Assembly: GCA_937928755.1 (NCBI GenBank)
Contig: CALEZI010000178.1
Coordinates: forward strand, 1-6,212
DNA length: 6,212 bases
Reading direction: 5' to 3'
Source of the DNA: an uncultured Rhodanobacteraceae bacterium
GTDB lineage: Bacteria > Pseudomonadota > Gammaproteobacteria > Xanthomonadales > SZUA-5
Shown here: one piece after another, positions 1 through 5,859 of the stretch
Layout: each line of letters starts with the position of its first letter
Position numbering within the stretch: position 1 is the stretch's first letter
The notes under the pieces: model-generated
The model's input: only the letters and a program-made list of their open reading frames with translations
What the model was told of the DNA's origin: nothing
Databases searched by the model: none
Position numbers and translations under genes: made by a program

Positions 1-235
1 CGACACGACACGATGACCACGGTTTACCGACAAACCACTTCAAGTGATTTCTAACTACTAATAGCATTCAGAAAAAACATGATAAAGCGCCTGTTCGCTT
101 CGATTGTGAGGTGATAACGGATAGCGCCTCTTGCGTCGTGTCAGAATTTTCCTACATCAGATCAAGGACTTCTCTGACTTTCGTCGCCGCTTGCGGCATG
201 TAGGCTAACCCGAAACGCCTCTGGAGAGAGCACGT
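1..235. promoter_or_regulatory. Leader upstream of the integron integrase; possible attI/promoter region
   Basis: No coding region is visible here. Positions 40-115 are AT-rich compared with the rest of the window, as expected for a promoter. Several small inverted repeats are present: GGTTT/AAACC at 21-25 and 32-36, CACTT/AAGTG at 36-46, GACACGAC at 2-9 with GTCGTGTC at 135-142, GTCAGA at 140-145 with TCTGAC at 173-178, and CCTACAT at 151-157 with ATGTAGG at 198-204. The last pair encloses a palindrome, GCCGC-TT-GCGGC, at 186-197. In integrons the attI site lies beside the 5' end of intI and cassettes run away from it, so this is where attI would be expected. On the minus strand GTTAGAA (54-48) and GTTAGCC (208-202) each match the core GTTRRRY at 6 of 7 bases; neither is a perfect core. 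A weak promoter guess is TTGCGT (131-136) with TACATC (153-158). attI identity is inference only. Confidence 0.3.
223..228 (+). promoter_or_regulatory. Ribosome binding site of the integrase gene
   Basis: GGAGAG lies 7 bases before the ATG at 236. It is the clearest Shine-Dalgarno sequence in the window and is the main reason to accept the far-upstream start, which gives the integrase its long N-terminal extension. The next in-frame ATG, at 497, has no comparable site. Confidence 0.65.
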
Positions 236-1642
236 ATGCGTTATCGAATCGACCGACTGTTCATTGCGCCCTTCTTGATCGCCATAAGACGCACCGATTG
301 GGCGACAGTTGATGCGGCGATGAAGGACTGGGCTGCTGGTCGAGTCCGGAAGAAGGCGCCGAAGAAGCTTCCTGACTCCGGGGGCGGCGCGACGTCTTCG
401 CCTGCCAAGGGTACTTGCCGTCAGATCGCCGGACCCGTCGCAGCGGACGCCGGTCCCGGAGGTACTGACGTATCCCGGTCCGCTCGTTCAGACTCGATGT
501 CGGCGGGCGACGCAGCAGGTTTGCGCGACGCTACCGATCGCGGTCTTGTCGCTGCTCGCCCCTCGCCAACTGTGTCGTCGTCACCCGGCTCGCGCGGAGT
601 AACACCGAGCATCTCCAAGTCTGGATCATCGACATCGACGTCGACCGAGATTGCGGTACCGGAGTTGCCACAAGCCAGGATTCTGGGCGAGCGCCGAATA
701 CTTGATGCGGTGCGAGATCTGTTGCGCGTCAAGCACTACAGCATTCGCACCGAGCGCGCCTATGTCGGCTGGATAGATCGCTTCATGATGGCGTTTCCGG
801 GTCGCCACCCGAGAGATCTTGGCGCATCGGACGTCGGGCAATTCCTCACGGTGCTTGCGACGCGCGCCAACGTCTCGGCCTCAACGCAGTCCCAGGCGCT
901 CAGTGCGTTGCTGTTCCTCTATCGGGTTGTGCTTGGCCTGGACATGCCCTGGCTGGAGGACGTTACACGGGCGAAGCTGCCGCGGCGACTGCCGGTCGTG
1001 CTCAGCCACGCAGAAGTCCGATCGCTGTTGAATCGCCTTGATGGCCGCGAATGGCTGATGGCAAGCCTGCTCTACGGTACCGGCATGCGCCTGATGGAGT
1101 GCGTTCGATTGCGCATAAAGGATGTCGACTTCTCGCGCCACGAAATCATCATCCGCAATGGCAAGGGCGCAAAGGATCGTGTCACGATGCTCCCTCGCTC
1201 TCTGTCCGATGCAATGGCTCGACAGATTGAGAGGGCGCGTGCGGAGCATGTCGACGATCTGCGCGCGGGCTTCGGCGAAACCTATCTGCCCGATGCGCTG
1301 GAGCGGAAGTATCCCTACGCGTCGCGAGAGCTGGGTTGGCAGTATGTGTTCCCAGCCGTGAAGAGATCTCGCGACCCCCGCAGCGGTGCTGAGCGCCGAC
1401 ATCACATCGATGAACAAGTGCTCCAGCGTGCGGTCAAAACGGCTGTCACCCAATCAGGGATCGTCAAAATGGCCAGTTGCCACACCCTGCGGCACTCGTT
1501 TGCGACGCATTTGCTCGAATCGGGTTACGACATTCGCACCGTGCAGGAGCTCCTCGGGCATTCCGATGTCGCCACCACCCAGATCTACACTCACGTGCTG
1601 AACCGTGGCGCCGGTGGGGTTCTCAGTCCGCTCGATCGATGA
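236..1642 (+). CDS. intI: Integron-type tyrosine recombinase (IntI family) with a long N-terminal extension
   Basis: This is a site-specific tyrosine recombinase of 468 residues that would recombine attI and attC sites to capture or shuffle gene cassettes. The SAM-like DNA-binding domain spans about residues 153-240. The catalytic domain follows, with the full active-site set: Arg285 (in GTGMR), Lys310 (in NGKGAKDR), His416 and Arg419 (in CHTLRHS), His442 (in LLGHSD) and nucleophile Tyr451 (in IYTHVL). The stretch around residues 346-374, with ALERKYP and LGWQYVFPA, is the additional segment that separates IntI proteins from XerC/XerD. IntI proteins are usually about 320-340 residues; here residues 1-150 are extra. 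Residues 1-46 are basic with some hydrophobic positions, and 47-140 are rich in Ser, Gly, Ala, Pro and Thr, so probably disordered. The ATG at 236 is supported by GGAGAG; an in-frame ATG at 497 is the alternative. No cassette is visible downstream, as expected, because cassettes normally lie on the attI side. It appears intact and probably active, but activity is not shown. Confidence 0.9.
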   Translation: MRYRIDRLFIAPFLIAIRRTDWATVDAAMKDWAAGRVRKKAPKKLPDSGGGATSSPAKGTCRQIAGPVAADAGPGGTDVSRSARSDSMSAGDAAGLRDATDRGLVAARPSPTVSSSPGSRGVTPSISKSGSSTSTSTEIAVPELPQARILGERRILDAVRDLLRVKHYSIRTERAYVGWIDRFMMAFPGRHPRDLGASDVGQFLTVLATRANVSASTQSQALSALLFLYRVVLGLDMPWLEDVTRAKLPRRLPVVLSHAEVRSLLNRLDGREWLMASLLYGTGMRLMECVRLRIKDVDFSRHEIIIRNGKGAKDRVTMLPRSLSDAMARQIERARAEHVDDLRAGFGETYLPDALERKYPYASRELGWQYVFPAVKRSRDPRSGAERRHHIDEQVLQRAVKTAVTQSGIVKMASCHTLRHSFATHLLESGYDIRTVQELLGHSDVATTQIYTHVLNRGAGGVLSPLDR

Positions 1643-1763
1643 TGTGCGCATCCTGGAAGGGGTTCGTGCAGCGTACTTCCTGTCACAACGCCGCTCCGAA
1701 AGCACTGACACCGCGACTGCATCGATGATCGCGGCGACCGCCTGCTGGCTCTAGAATGCCGCG
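1643..1763. other. Intergenic gap between integrase and phosphatase genes
   Basis: These 121 bases hold no gene, no attC-like core pair and no hairpin followed by a T-run. The only signal I can support is the -10-like hexamer near the right end, listed separately. The gap suggests that the integrase and the phosphatase are not co-transcribed by design. Confidence 0.4.
1752..1757 (+). promoter_or_regulatory. Probable -10 element of the phosphatase gene, placed for a leaderless mRNA
   Basis: TAGAAT matches the TATAAT consensus at 5 of 6 positions and ends 6 bases before the ATG at 1764. A transcript starting 6-7 bases after this hexamer would begin at or next to the A of ATG, leaving no 5' leader. 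This fits the lack of a Shine-Dalgarno sequence. I see no good -35 hexamer 16-18 bases upstream, which lowers confidence. Confidence 0.4.
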
Positions 1764-3332
1764 ATGCACGATCTGATCCTGGAAGTTCTAAGCGGTCCGG
1801 CATTGCCCTCGCCTCAGCTCAGGCTTGACGAGCCGCGCATACTGGGGCGCAGTCCGGAATGCGACTGGGTGCTCGCTGACCCCGGAATCTCGCGTCGCCA
1901 CGCGGGCATCGAGGCGCGCAACGGCGGGCTGTTCCTGCGTGACCTCGGCAGCCGCGCCGGCACCTTCGTCAACGATCACATCGTCGATCCGGAGCGCCCG
2001 GTTCCGCTGGCGGAGCACGACCGCCTGCGCATCGGGCCGTGGCGTTTTCGCGTTCGCAAGGAGGAAGCAGCGCCGGCGCGCAATCTGACCGCCCCCATGT
2101 CGTCGGTATCGTTGGGCTCCGTCACGCGCATTGCAGCCCCGGTGCTGGCGGCCGAGCGACGCCTGGAGTTGCTGGTCGAGTTCGCTGCAACCACGGTCAA
2201 CGCCGACAATGTGCAGGCCATCGTGCGCAACCTCTGCGACTTCGCCCAGCGAGGCTCAGCGGCGCGTGTGGTCAGCGCATGGCTTGAGGTCGAAGACCGG
2301 TTCGAACTGGTGGCGTCGATTCCCGAATCCGAGCCTGCGTTTCCCTGCATCACGGAACTTTGCGATGGCGCGCGCCAGGGTAGCGTAGTGCAAGCCGACA
2401 TCGAGTTGCCAGGCAATCCTGGGATCCGACCGGTTCTGGCTGTGGCGCTGCGGGTCGACAAGGACATTCGCGGCTACCTGTTTGCTGAACTGACGCGTCC
2501 GGACCCGCGCCAGCGTGCCGATGCCGCCGAATTCGCGCATGCGCTGGCGCGATTGGCGGGGCTGACGCTCGGCAACGTCGAGCGCCGCGACATGGAGCGC
2601 CGTGTCGAGCGCCTCCACGCGGACCTCGATCAGGCTCGCGAGGTGCAACGGCAGATCCTGCCGCCGGCGCATGGGCAATATGCGGGCACGCGCTATGCCT
2701 TTCATGTGCACCCCGGACGATTGGTTGCCGGCGATCTGGTCGACGTGTTCGCGCTCGACGATCACCGCTGCGCCGTGGTCCTTGGCGATGTCGCCGGCGC
2801 GGGCGTCGGCGCGGGTTTTCTCATGGCGAGCGTTCAGGCCTACCTGCATGCCGAACTCCTCGGCACCCGCGATCCTGCGCTGGCAGCGATGCGCTGTAAC
2901 CAGTATGTCAGTCGCGTCGGTGGCGGTCGCTTTGCGACTGCCTGGATAGGCGTTGTGGACTCACGCGCGCGCCGCATTCACTACGTTGATGCCGGTCATG
3001 GGCACGGCCGCCACGTACGCGGCGACGGAACGCCCTACAAGTTCGACGGACGCGGCTCAATTCCGCTCGGCATCGACGCGAGTGCGGTCTTCGAGTCCGA
3101 GCAGTTGATCCTGGCCGCCAACGAGCGCTTGATCCTGTATTCCGATGGCATCGCCGAGATTCGAGGCGCCAATGGCGATACCTTCGAGCCGTTGGTTCTT
3201 GATCAGATCCTGCGTCGCGGCACACATCCCCATGGGGACGTAAGCGCGGTCATTGCCGGTCTCGAGTTGTTTGCTGGCGGCAGCATGCCCAGCGACGATG
3301 CCTCGATTCTTGCCTTCGATCTTCCAGACTGA
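1764..3332 (+). CDS. FHA-GAF-SpoIIE/PP2C serine/threonine phosphatase (RsbU-like)
   Basis: This 522-residue cytoplasmic signalling protein has no signal peptide or membrane segment. An FHA phosphothreonine-binding domain covers about residues 23-97, with the motifs GRS (28-30), SRRHA (43-47) and LGSRAGTFVN (61-70). Residues 131-270 have the helix/strand pattern of a GAF-like sensory domain. A short charged coiled coil follows (about 273-296), ending in the EVQRQILPP motif typical of RsbU-type proteins. A SpoIIE-type PP2C domain covers about 310-520. The expected metal-binding acidic residues are present: Asp324/Asp327 (VAGDLVDVF), Asp342 (GDVAG), Asp461 (SDGI) and Asp511/Asp512 (DDAS). Catalysis is therefore likely intact, although the usual NAGHNPP is replaced by DAGHGHG. 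Family knowledge suggests that it dephosphorylates an anti-sigma-factor antagonist or another Ser/Thr phosphoprotein. No kinase, antagonist or sigma factor lies next to it here, so the partner is unknown. ATG 1764 is chosen because the FHA domain starts directly after it; there is no clear ribosome binding site. Confidence 0.88.
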   Translation: MHDLILEVLSGPALPSPQLRLDEPRILGRSPECDWVLADPGISRRHAGIEARNGGLFLRDLGSRAGTFVNDHIVDPERPVPLAEHDRLRIGPWRFRVRKEEAAPARNLTAPMSSVSLGSVTRIAAPVLAAERRLELLVEFAATTVNADNVQAIVRNLCDFAQRGSAARVVSAWLEVEDRFELVASIPESEPAFPCITELCDGARQGSVVQADIELPGNPGIRPVLAVALRVDKDIRGYLFAELTRPDPRQRADAAEFAHALARLAGLTLGNVERRDMERRVERLHADLDQAREVQRQILPPAHGQYAGTRYAFHVHPGRLVAGDLVDVFALDDHRCAVVLGDVAGAGVGAGFLMASVQAYLHAELLGTRDPALAAMRCNQYVSRVGGGRFATAWIGVVDSRARRIHYVDAGHGHGRHVRGDGTPYKFDGRGSIPLGIDASAVFESEQLILAANERLILYSDGIAEIRGANGDTFEPLVLDQILRRGTHPHGDVSAVIAGLELFAGGSMPSDDASILAFDLPD

Positions 3333-3489
3333 GGGGTCTTCATGCGATCCGTATTGGGTAACTGAACGTAATTCGCAAGCGCTGGTTTTGTTCACCGGGG
3401 ATTTTGCCGGGAACCGCTATCCAGTCACCCACGTCATCCGAACGGTTGGCGAACTGCGAATCCCCATTCCCCGATCGAGATATCGTCCT
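3333..3489. other. Intergenic gap between phosphatase and TPR gene
   Basis: The reading frame of the next gene stays open leftwards into the phosphatase gene (to 3253), but the residues before position 3490 resemble no domain and would bury a good signal peptide, so I treat this gap as non-coding. It contains a short pair of related heptamers, ATCCCC/ATTCCCC, near 3460-3474. I see no terminator with a T-run. Confidence 0.45.
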
Positions 3490-4377
3490 ATGCGTTGGTT
3501 GATCGCGTTGACCCTGCTGATGAGTGGCCAATTTGTCGTTGCTGAATCGTTGTCGCCAGTAGGCCCGGCCGACACGTCCACGCAGGTGACCGACCTGCTG
3601 GCGCGCAGCCAGATCGAGAAAGCCTACGAAATCGCCGTTCGCTGGCATGAGGCTGAACCGCAGAATCCGCAGGCGGCTTATTGGGCAGGCAACATGGCCG
3701 GACAGATGGCAATGCGCTCGGGCATGTTCAAGGCGATGGGACTGGCCAAGGAGTCGCGACAAGGCCTGCAGCAGGCGGTTGCGTTGGACCCCGGTTACGT
3801 GGAAGCCCAATACGCGCTGATGCAGTTCCATCTGATGGCGCCCGGCATGATGGGCGGCGACAAGGATGAGGCGGTCGCAATCGCCGGGAGGATTGCCTCG
3901 CTTTCTCCCGTCGAAGGACTGCGCGCGAACGCACAGCTCCGAGCGTCCGAAAAGGACACTGAGGGCTATCTGCGCGGAAATCGCGAAGCCCTGAACCTGG
4001 CACCCGCGCATCGGGATGCGCTCGGAGTGGTAGTCGGCGAACTCATCGGCAAGTCCGACTTCGATGGCGCCAAGGTGCTGATCGACAAGGCGCGTGCTGC
4101 CGATCCGGCCAGCGTTACCGCGCGCTACCAGTACGTCAAGTGGGCAGCAGTGAGTGGACTTGAACTGGAACAGGCTCTGGCAGAGATCGATGCGCTGATT
4201 GCGCTGCCGCGCTATCCGGACCGTTTTTCGCTGTGGGGCGCACATTATCGCCGTGCGCAACTGCTCACCAAGCTGGGTCGCAAGGATGATGCAATTGCCG
4301 CGTATCAAGCCGTGCTCAAGCTTGAACCCAGGTTCGAGGTGGCCTCGAAGGAACTGAAGCAACTGCAGCGGGGTTAG
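3490..4377 (+). CDS. Exported tetratricopeptide-repeat (TPR) protein
   Basis: This 295-residue protein is predicted to be periplasmic. Residues 1-18 form a typical Sec signal peptide (Arg2, hydrophobic core LIALTLL, cleavage expected after VVA at 16-18). There is no lipobox cysteine and no other membrane segment. The mature part is helical and built from TPR-like units. The clearest are residues 44-60 (AYEIAVRWHEAEPQNP), 88-116 (a unit with ALDPGYVEAQYAL), 160-181 (NREALNLAPAHRDALG) and a C-terminal unit at 252-285 (YRRAQLLTKLGRKDDAIAAYQAVLKLEP). The segment MAPGMMGGDKDEA (116-128) resembles a loop seen in a family of uncharacterised periplasmic TPR proteins. TPR domains bind partner proteins; the partner and pathway cannot be told from the neighbours. 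The start at 3490 is chosen because it places the signal peptide at the N terminus. A longer form from 3253 would add 79 residues that look unlike protein and overlap the phosphatase gene. No strong Shine-Dalgarno sequence is visible. Confidence 0.8.
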   Translation: MRWLIALTLLMSGQFVVAESLSPVGPADTSTQVTDLLARSQIEKAYEIAVRWHEAEPQNPQAAYWAGNMAGQMAMRSGMFKAMGLAKESRQGLQQAVALDPGYVEAQYALMQFHLMAPGMMGGDKDEAVAIAGRIASLSPVEGLRANAQLRASEKDTEGYLRGNREALNLAPAHRDALGVVVGELIGKSDFDGAKVLIDKARAADPASVTARYQYVKWAAVSGLELEQALAEIDALIALPRYPDRFSLWGAHYRRAQLLTKLGRKDDAIAAYQAVLKLEPRFEVASKELKQLQRG

Positions 4378-4456
4378 CGCGAAAGGGCTGGCAGCGGGGA
4401 GCGGCATGCGCTTTCGGGAAAATGCGCGCGACGCATGGCCGCCCTCACCGAACATG
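4378..4456. other. 3' flank of the TPR gene with weak hairpins
   Basis: Two small inverted repeats follow the TPR stop codon: CGAAAG (4380-4385) with CTTTCG (4411-4416), and ATGCG (4422-4426) with CGCAT (4432-4436). Neither is followed by a run of T, so they are poor candidates for intrinsic terminators. Nothing else is recognisable before the repeat element at 4457. Confidence 0.25.
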
Positions 4457-4599
4457 CCCTAAGGAACCTCTGAACAAGTCGTCATTGCGAGGAGCGAAGC
4501 GACGCGGCAATCCAGAAATGCTCTGAAAATCAAATGCCTGGATTGCTTCGCTGCGCTCGCAATGACGAGTCGCGGGACTTGTTCAGAGGGTCCCTAAGG
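4457..4599. mobile_element. MITE-like palindromic element with 8-bp flanking direct repeats
   Basis: A 127-bp element (4465-4591) is bounded on both sides by the direct repeat CCCTAAGG (4457-4464 and 4592-4599), which looks like a target-site duplication. The terminal inverted repeats are AACCTCTGAACAAGTC (4465-4480) and, read on the minus strand from 4591, ACCCTCTGAACAAGTC, agreeing at 15 of 16 bases. Inside is a second pair of arms: 4481-4515 and 4538-4566. Both read GTCATTGCGAG at the outer end and CAATCCAG at the inner end, with a variable middle containing AGCGAAGC. The loop is 4516-4537. The right side has 9 extra bases (4567-4575) between the arms. There is no transposase gene, so it would need one in trans. 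The GTCATTGCGAG...GCAATC palindrome resembles, from memory, a repeat type dispersed in many bacterial genomes. Because CCCTAAGG is almost its own reverse complement, it could also be an imperfect extension of the palindrome rather than a duplication. Confidence 0.65.
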
Positions 4600-4611
4600 C
4601 TTTGATTTCAC

Positions 4612-4663
4612 GTGGGAGTGGATTCATTCCGCGAGCGCTATCGCGGGATAAACCCGCTCCCAC
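4612..4663. repeat. Pair of inverted REP sequences (BIME), GTGGGAG type
   Basis: Two REP-like sequences of 23 bases face each other across a 6-base linker (4635-4640). The plus-strand copy (4612-4634) begins GTGGGAGTGG and ends TTCCGCGA. The minus-strand copy (4663 to 4641) begins GTGGGAGCGG and ends TCCCGCGA. Each has the REP layout of a GTGGG head followed by a small imperfect palindrome, and the pair can also fold into one long hairpin. Such elements are mobilised by REP-associated tyrosine transposases (RAYT/TnpA-REP), none of which is encoded here. As the only gene-free gap of this size between two same-strand genes, the site may affect 3' ends or mRNA stability, which is inference. Confidence 0.75.
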
Positions 4664-4749
4664 AGGTTCGATGCGCGAACAAGCGCTCGGCCAGAGGCGA
4701 CCAGTACTCTCTCCAAACATGCAGTGAGTGACTGACGAAAGGTCATTTA

Positions 4750-4861
4750 CCGCAAAGGACGCAAAGGAAGGCAAAGCCAACACGTGATTCGGCAGGGGGA
4801 AATCTGACCTCTGCACAAACACGGCCTGCTGCTCCCTTTGCGTTCTTTACGTCCTTTGCGG
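4750..4861. repeat. Inverted repeat of CGCAAAG type
   Basis: The left arm (4750-4776) starts CCGCAAAGGACG and carries three CAAAG units about 8-10 bases apart. The right arm (4836-4861), read on the minus strand, starts with the same CCGCAAAGGACG and then continues TAAAGAACGCAAAG. The arms agree over about 22-24 bases with a few substitutions and a one-base shift, separated by about 59 bases. The interior contains no open reading frame that I trust. CGCAAAG-rich inverted repeats are, from memory, common in intergenic regions of diverse proteobacteria; no function is established from the sequence. Confidence 0.6.
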
Positions 4862-4949
4862 ACAGAAATCAGACTCCGAGGTCGCTGACTGTGCGCGAAG
4901 GTGAGCACCGACAGCCGTGCGCGTGGGACTCCCCCAATGCGCGAACTGG

Positions 4950-4955
4950 CAGAAT
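4950..4955 (+). promoter_or_regulatory. Possible -10 element of aat, placed for a leaderless mRNA
   Basis: CAGAAT ends exactly 6 bases before the ATG at 4962, the same spacing as TAGAAT before the phosphatase gene. It matches TATAAT at 4 of 6 positions. GGGACT at 4925-4930 is a poor -35 candidate at a 19-base distance. GAGG at 4957-4960 is too close to ATG to be a normal Shine-Dalgarno site. Confidence 0.3.
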
Positions 4956-4961
4956 CGAGGC

Positions 4962-5666
4962 ATGAAATCGCTGCCGGTGCTCGACTCGGATACCCACGGC
5001 TTTCCAGATCCGGCCTCGGCGCTTGCGCGACCCAACGGTTTGCTGGCCATCGGCGGTGATCTGTCGCCCGAGCGCCTGATGGCGGCGTACCGTAGTGGCA
5101 TCTTTCCGTGGTTTTCGGCCGGAGAACCGATCCTCTGGTGGTCGCCCGACCCGCGACTGGTGCTGCGCCCGGAGGCATTCAAGCTGACACGCAGCCTGCG
5201 CAAGCGGGTGCGTGCGGCCGGCTGGCGGATCAGTTGCGACAGTGCATTCCTGCCGGTGATCCACGCTTGCGCACATGCACCGAGACCGGGACAGGACGGC
5301 ACCTGGATCGTGCCGGAGATGATCGGCGCTTATCTGCGGCTGCATCGCCTGGGCATCGCGCACAGCGTCGAGGTGTGGGACGGCCAACGGCTCGTCGGCG
5401 GGCTCTATGGCCTTGCCGTCGGACGCATGTATTTCGGTGAATCGATGTTCAGCGCGGTGCCGGATGCGTCGAAGGCGGCGCTGTGGGCTCTGTGCGCGCG
5501 CTTGTCGTCCTGGGGCTGGCCGTTGATCGATTGCCAGCAGGAGACGGCGCATCTGGTCAGCCTTGGTGCACAAACGATGCCGCGCCGGGATTTCCTTGTC
5601 GCGGTCTCGGAGTTGGTTCGATCGGACCAGCCGGCACCGATCTGGCGCAGCGAGTGCCTGCTTTGA
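4962..5666 (+). CDS. aat: Leucyl/phenylalanyl-tRNA-protein transferase
   Basis: This cytoplasmic enzyme moves Leu or Phe from aminoacyl-tRNA to proteins with an N-terminal Arg or Lys. That creates an N-degron read by ClpS and degraded by ClpAP (bacterial N-end rule). The 234-residue length is normal for the family. Hallmarks in order are GLLAIGGDLS (26-35), AYRSGIFPWF (42-51), WWSPDPR (59-65), GTWI (113-116), GIAHSVEVW (131-139), GGLYG (146-150), FGESMFS (158-164), DASKAAL (168-174), LIDCQ (188-192) and HLVSLGA (197-203). Glu160 and Gln192 are spaced like the Glu156 and Gln188 reported as important in the E. coli enzyme. The frame is open to a GTG at 4917, but alignment of the conserved FPDP (14-17) and the -10-like hexamer favour ATG 4962. 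The gene has its own 5' region, after a repeat-filled gap; clpS, clpA and infA are not in the window. A large tandem repeat starts 18 bases after the stop codon. Confidence 0.95.
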   Translation: MKSLPVLDSDTHGFPDPASALARPNGLLAIGGDLSPERLMAAYRSGIFPWFSAGEPILWWSPDPRLVLRPEAFKLTRSLRKRVRAAGWRISCDSAFLPVIHACAHAPRPGQDGTWIVPEMIGAYLRLHRLGIAHSVEVWDGQRLVGGLYGLAVGRMYFGESMFSAVPDASKAALWALCARLSSWGWPLIDCQQETAHLVSLGAQTMPRRDFLVAVSELVRSDQPAPIWRSECLL

Positions 5667-5684
5667 GGCAGCTCGCGCTGGCGG

Positions 5685-5859
5685 CCTCATCGATGTGAGC
5701 TCTTCGTGGGTCCAGACTCGTCTGGACGCTCTCGCTGGGCAATCCAGCCAGCAGGCGGGATCGAAAGGCGTCCAGACAAGTCTGGACCCACAAGAGCACG
5801 AGAGCCCGCTCCTGCCACTCAACACTCACCACTCACCATTCACCGTTCACCACTTACGA
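5685..5859. repeat. Macro-repeat copy 1 (175 bp): inverted REP pair plus heptamer tract
   Basis: The unit begins with CCTCATCGATGTGAGC. It carries a plus-strand REP at 5706-5729 and a minus-strand REP at 5768-5791. Each REP has the head GTGGG followed by a perfect 7-bp stem, TCCAGAC/GTCTGGA, with a 2-base loop (TC in the first; TT when the second is read on its own strand). Between them a smaller GCTGG/CCAGC hairpin can form, so the core could fold as three hairpins. The symmetry reaches outward, with GCTCTT before the first REP and AAGAGC after the second. A heptanucleotide tract then leads into the next copy. This is a BIME-type arrangement of REPs, starting directly behind aat. Confidence 0.85.
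5816..5857. repeat. Heptanucleotide tract, 6 units (short allele)
   Basis: Six consecutive 7-base units follow the REP pair of copy 1: CACTCAA, CACTCAC, CACTCAC, CATTCAC, CGTTCAC and CACTTAC. The unit length is a multiple of neither 2 nor 3, so an array like this would shift the frame if translated; no gene uses it. Confidence 0.85.

Noticed and set aside
45..61. AACTACTAA at 53-61 resembles half of the xanthomonad LexA box, which would place the integrase under SOS control.
   Set aside because: Only one half matches (8 of 9 bases to TACTACTAA as I recall the consensus); the other half-site at the required spacing does not, and no CTGT-N8-ACAG box is present.
881..1453. Minus-strand open frame of 190 codons inside the integrase gene.
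   Set aside because: It lies entirely opposite the conserved catalytic region of the integrase; high-GC codon use makes such antisense frames common.
3342..3365. A 7-codon reading frame (MRSVLGN) after GAGGGG, just behind the phosphatase stop, as a leader peptide.
   Set aside because: Too short to distinguish from chance, with no attenuator-like hairpins or repeated codons to suggest regulation.
3253..3489. Upstream extension of the TPR gene, overlapping the phosphatase gene.
   Set aside because: It would bury a well-formed signal peptide at residue 80 and has no recognisable domain; the frame is probably open by chance in high-GC DNA.
4380..4436. Intrinsic terminator after the TPR gene.
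   Set aside because: The two hairpins have stems of 5-6 bp and no following T-run.
4869..5825. Long minus-strand open frame (318 codons) across aat.
   Set aside because: It is the antisense shadow of the clearly identified aat gene and runs through the non-coding repeat; its translation has no recognisable domain.
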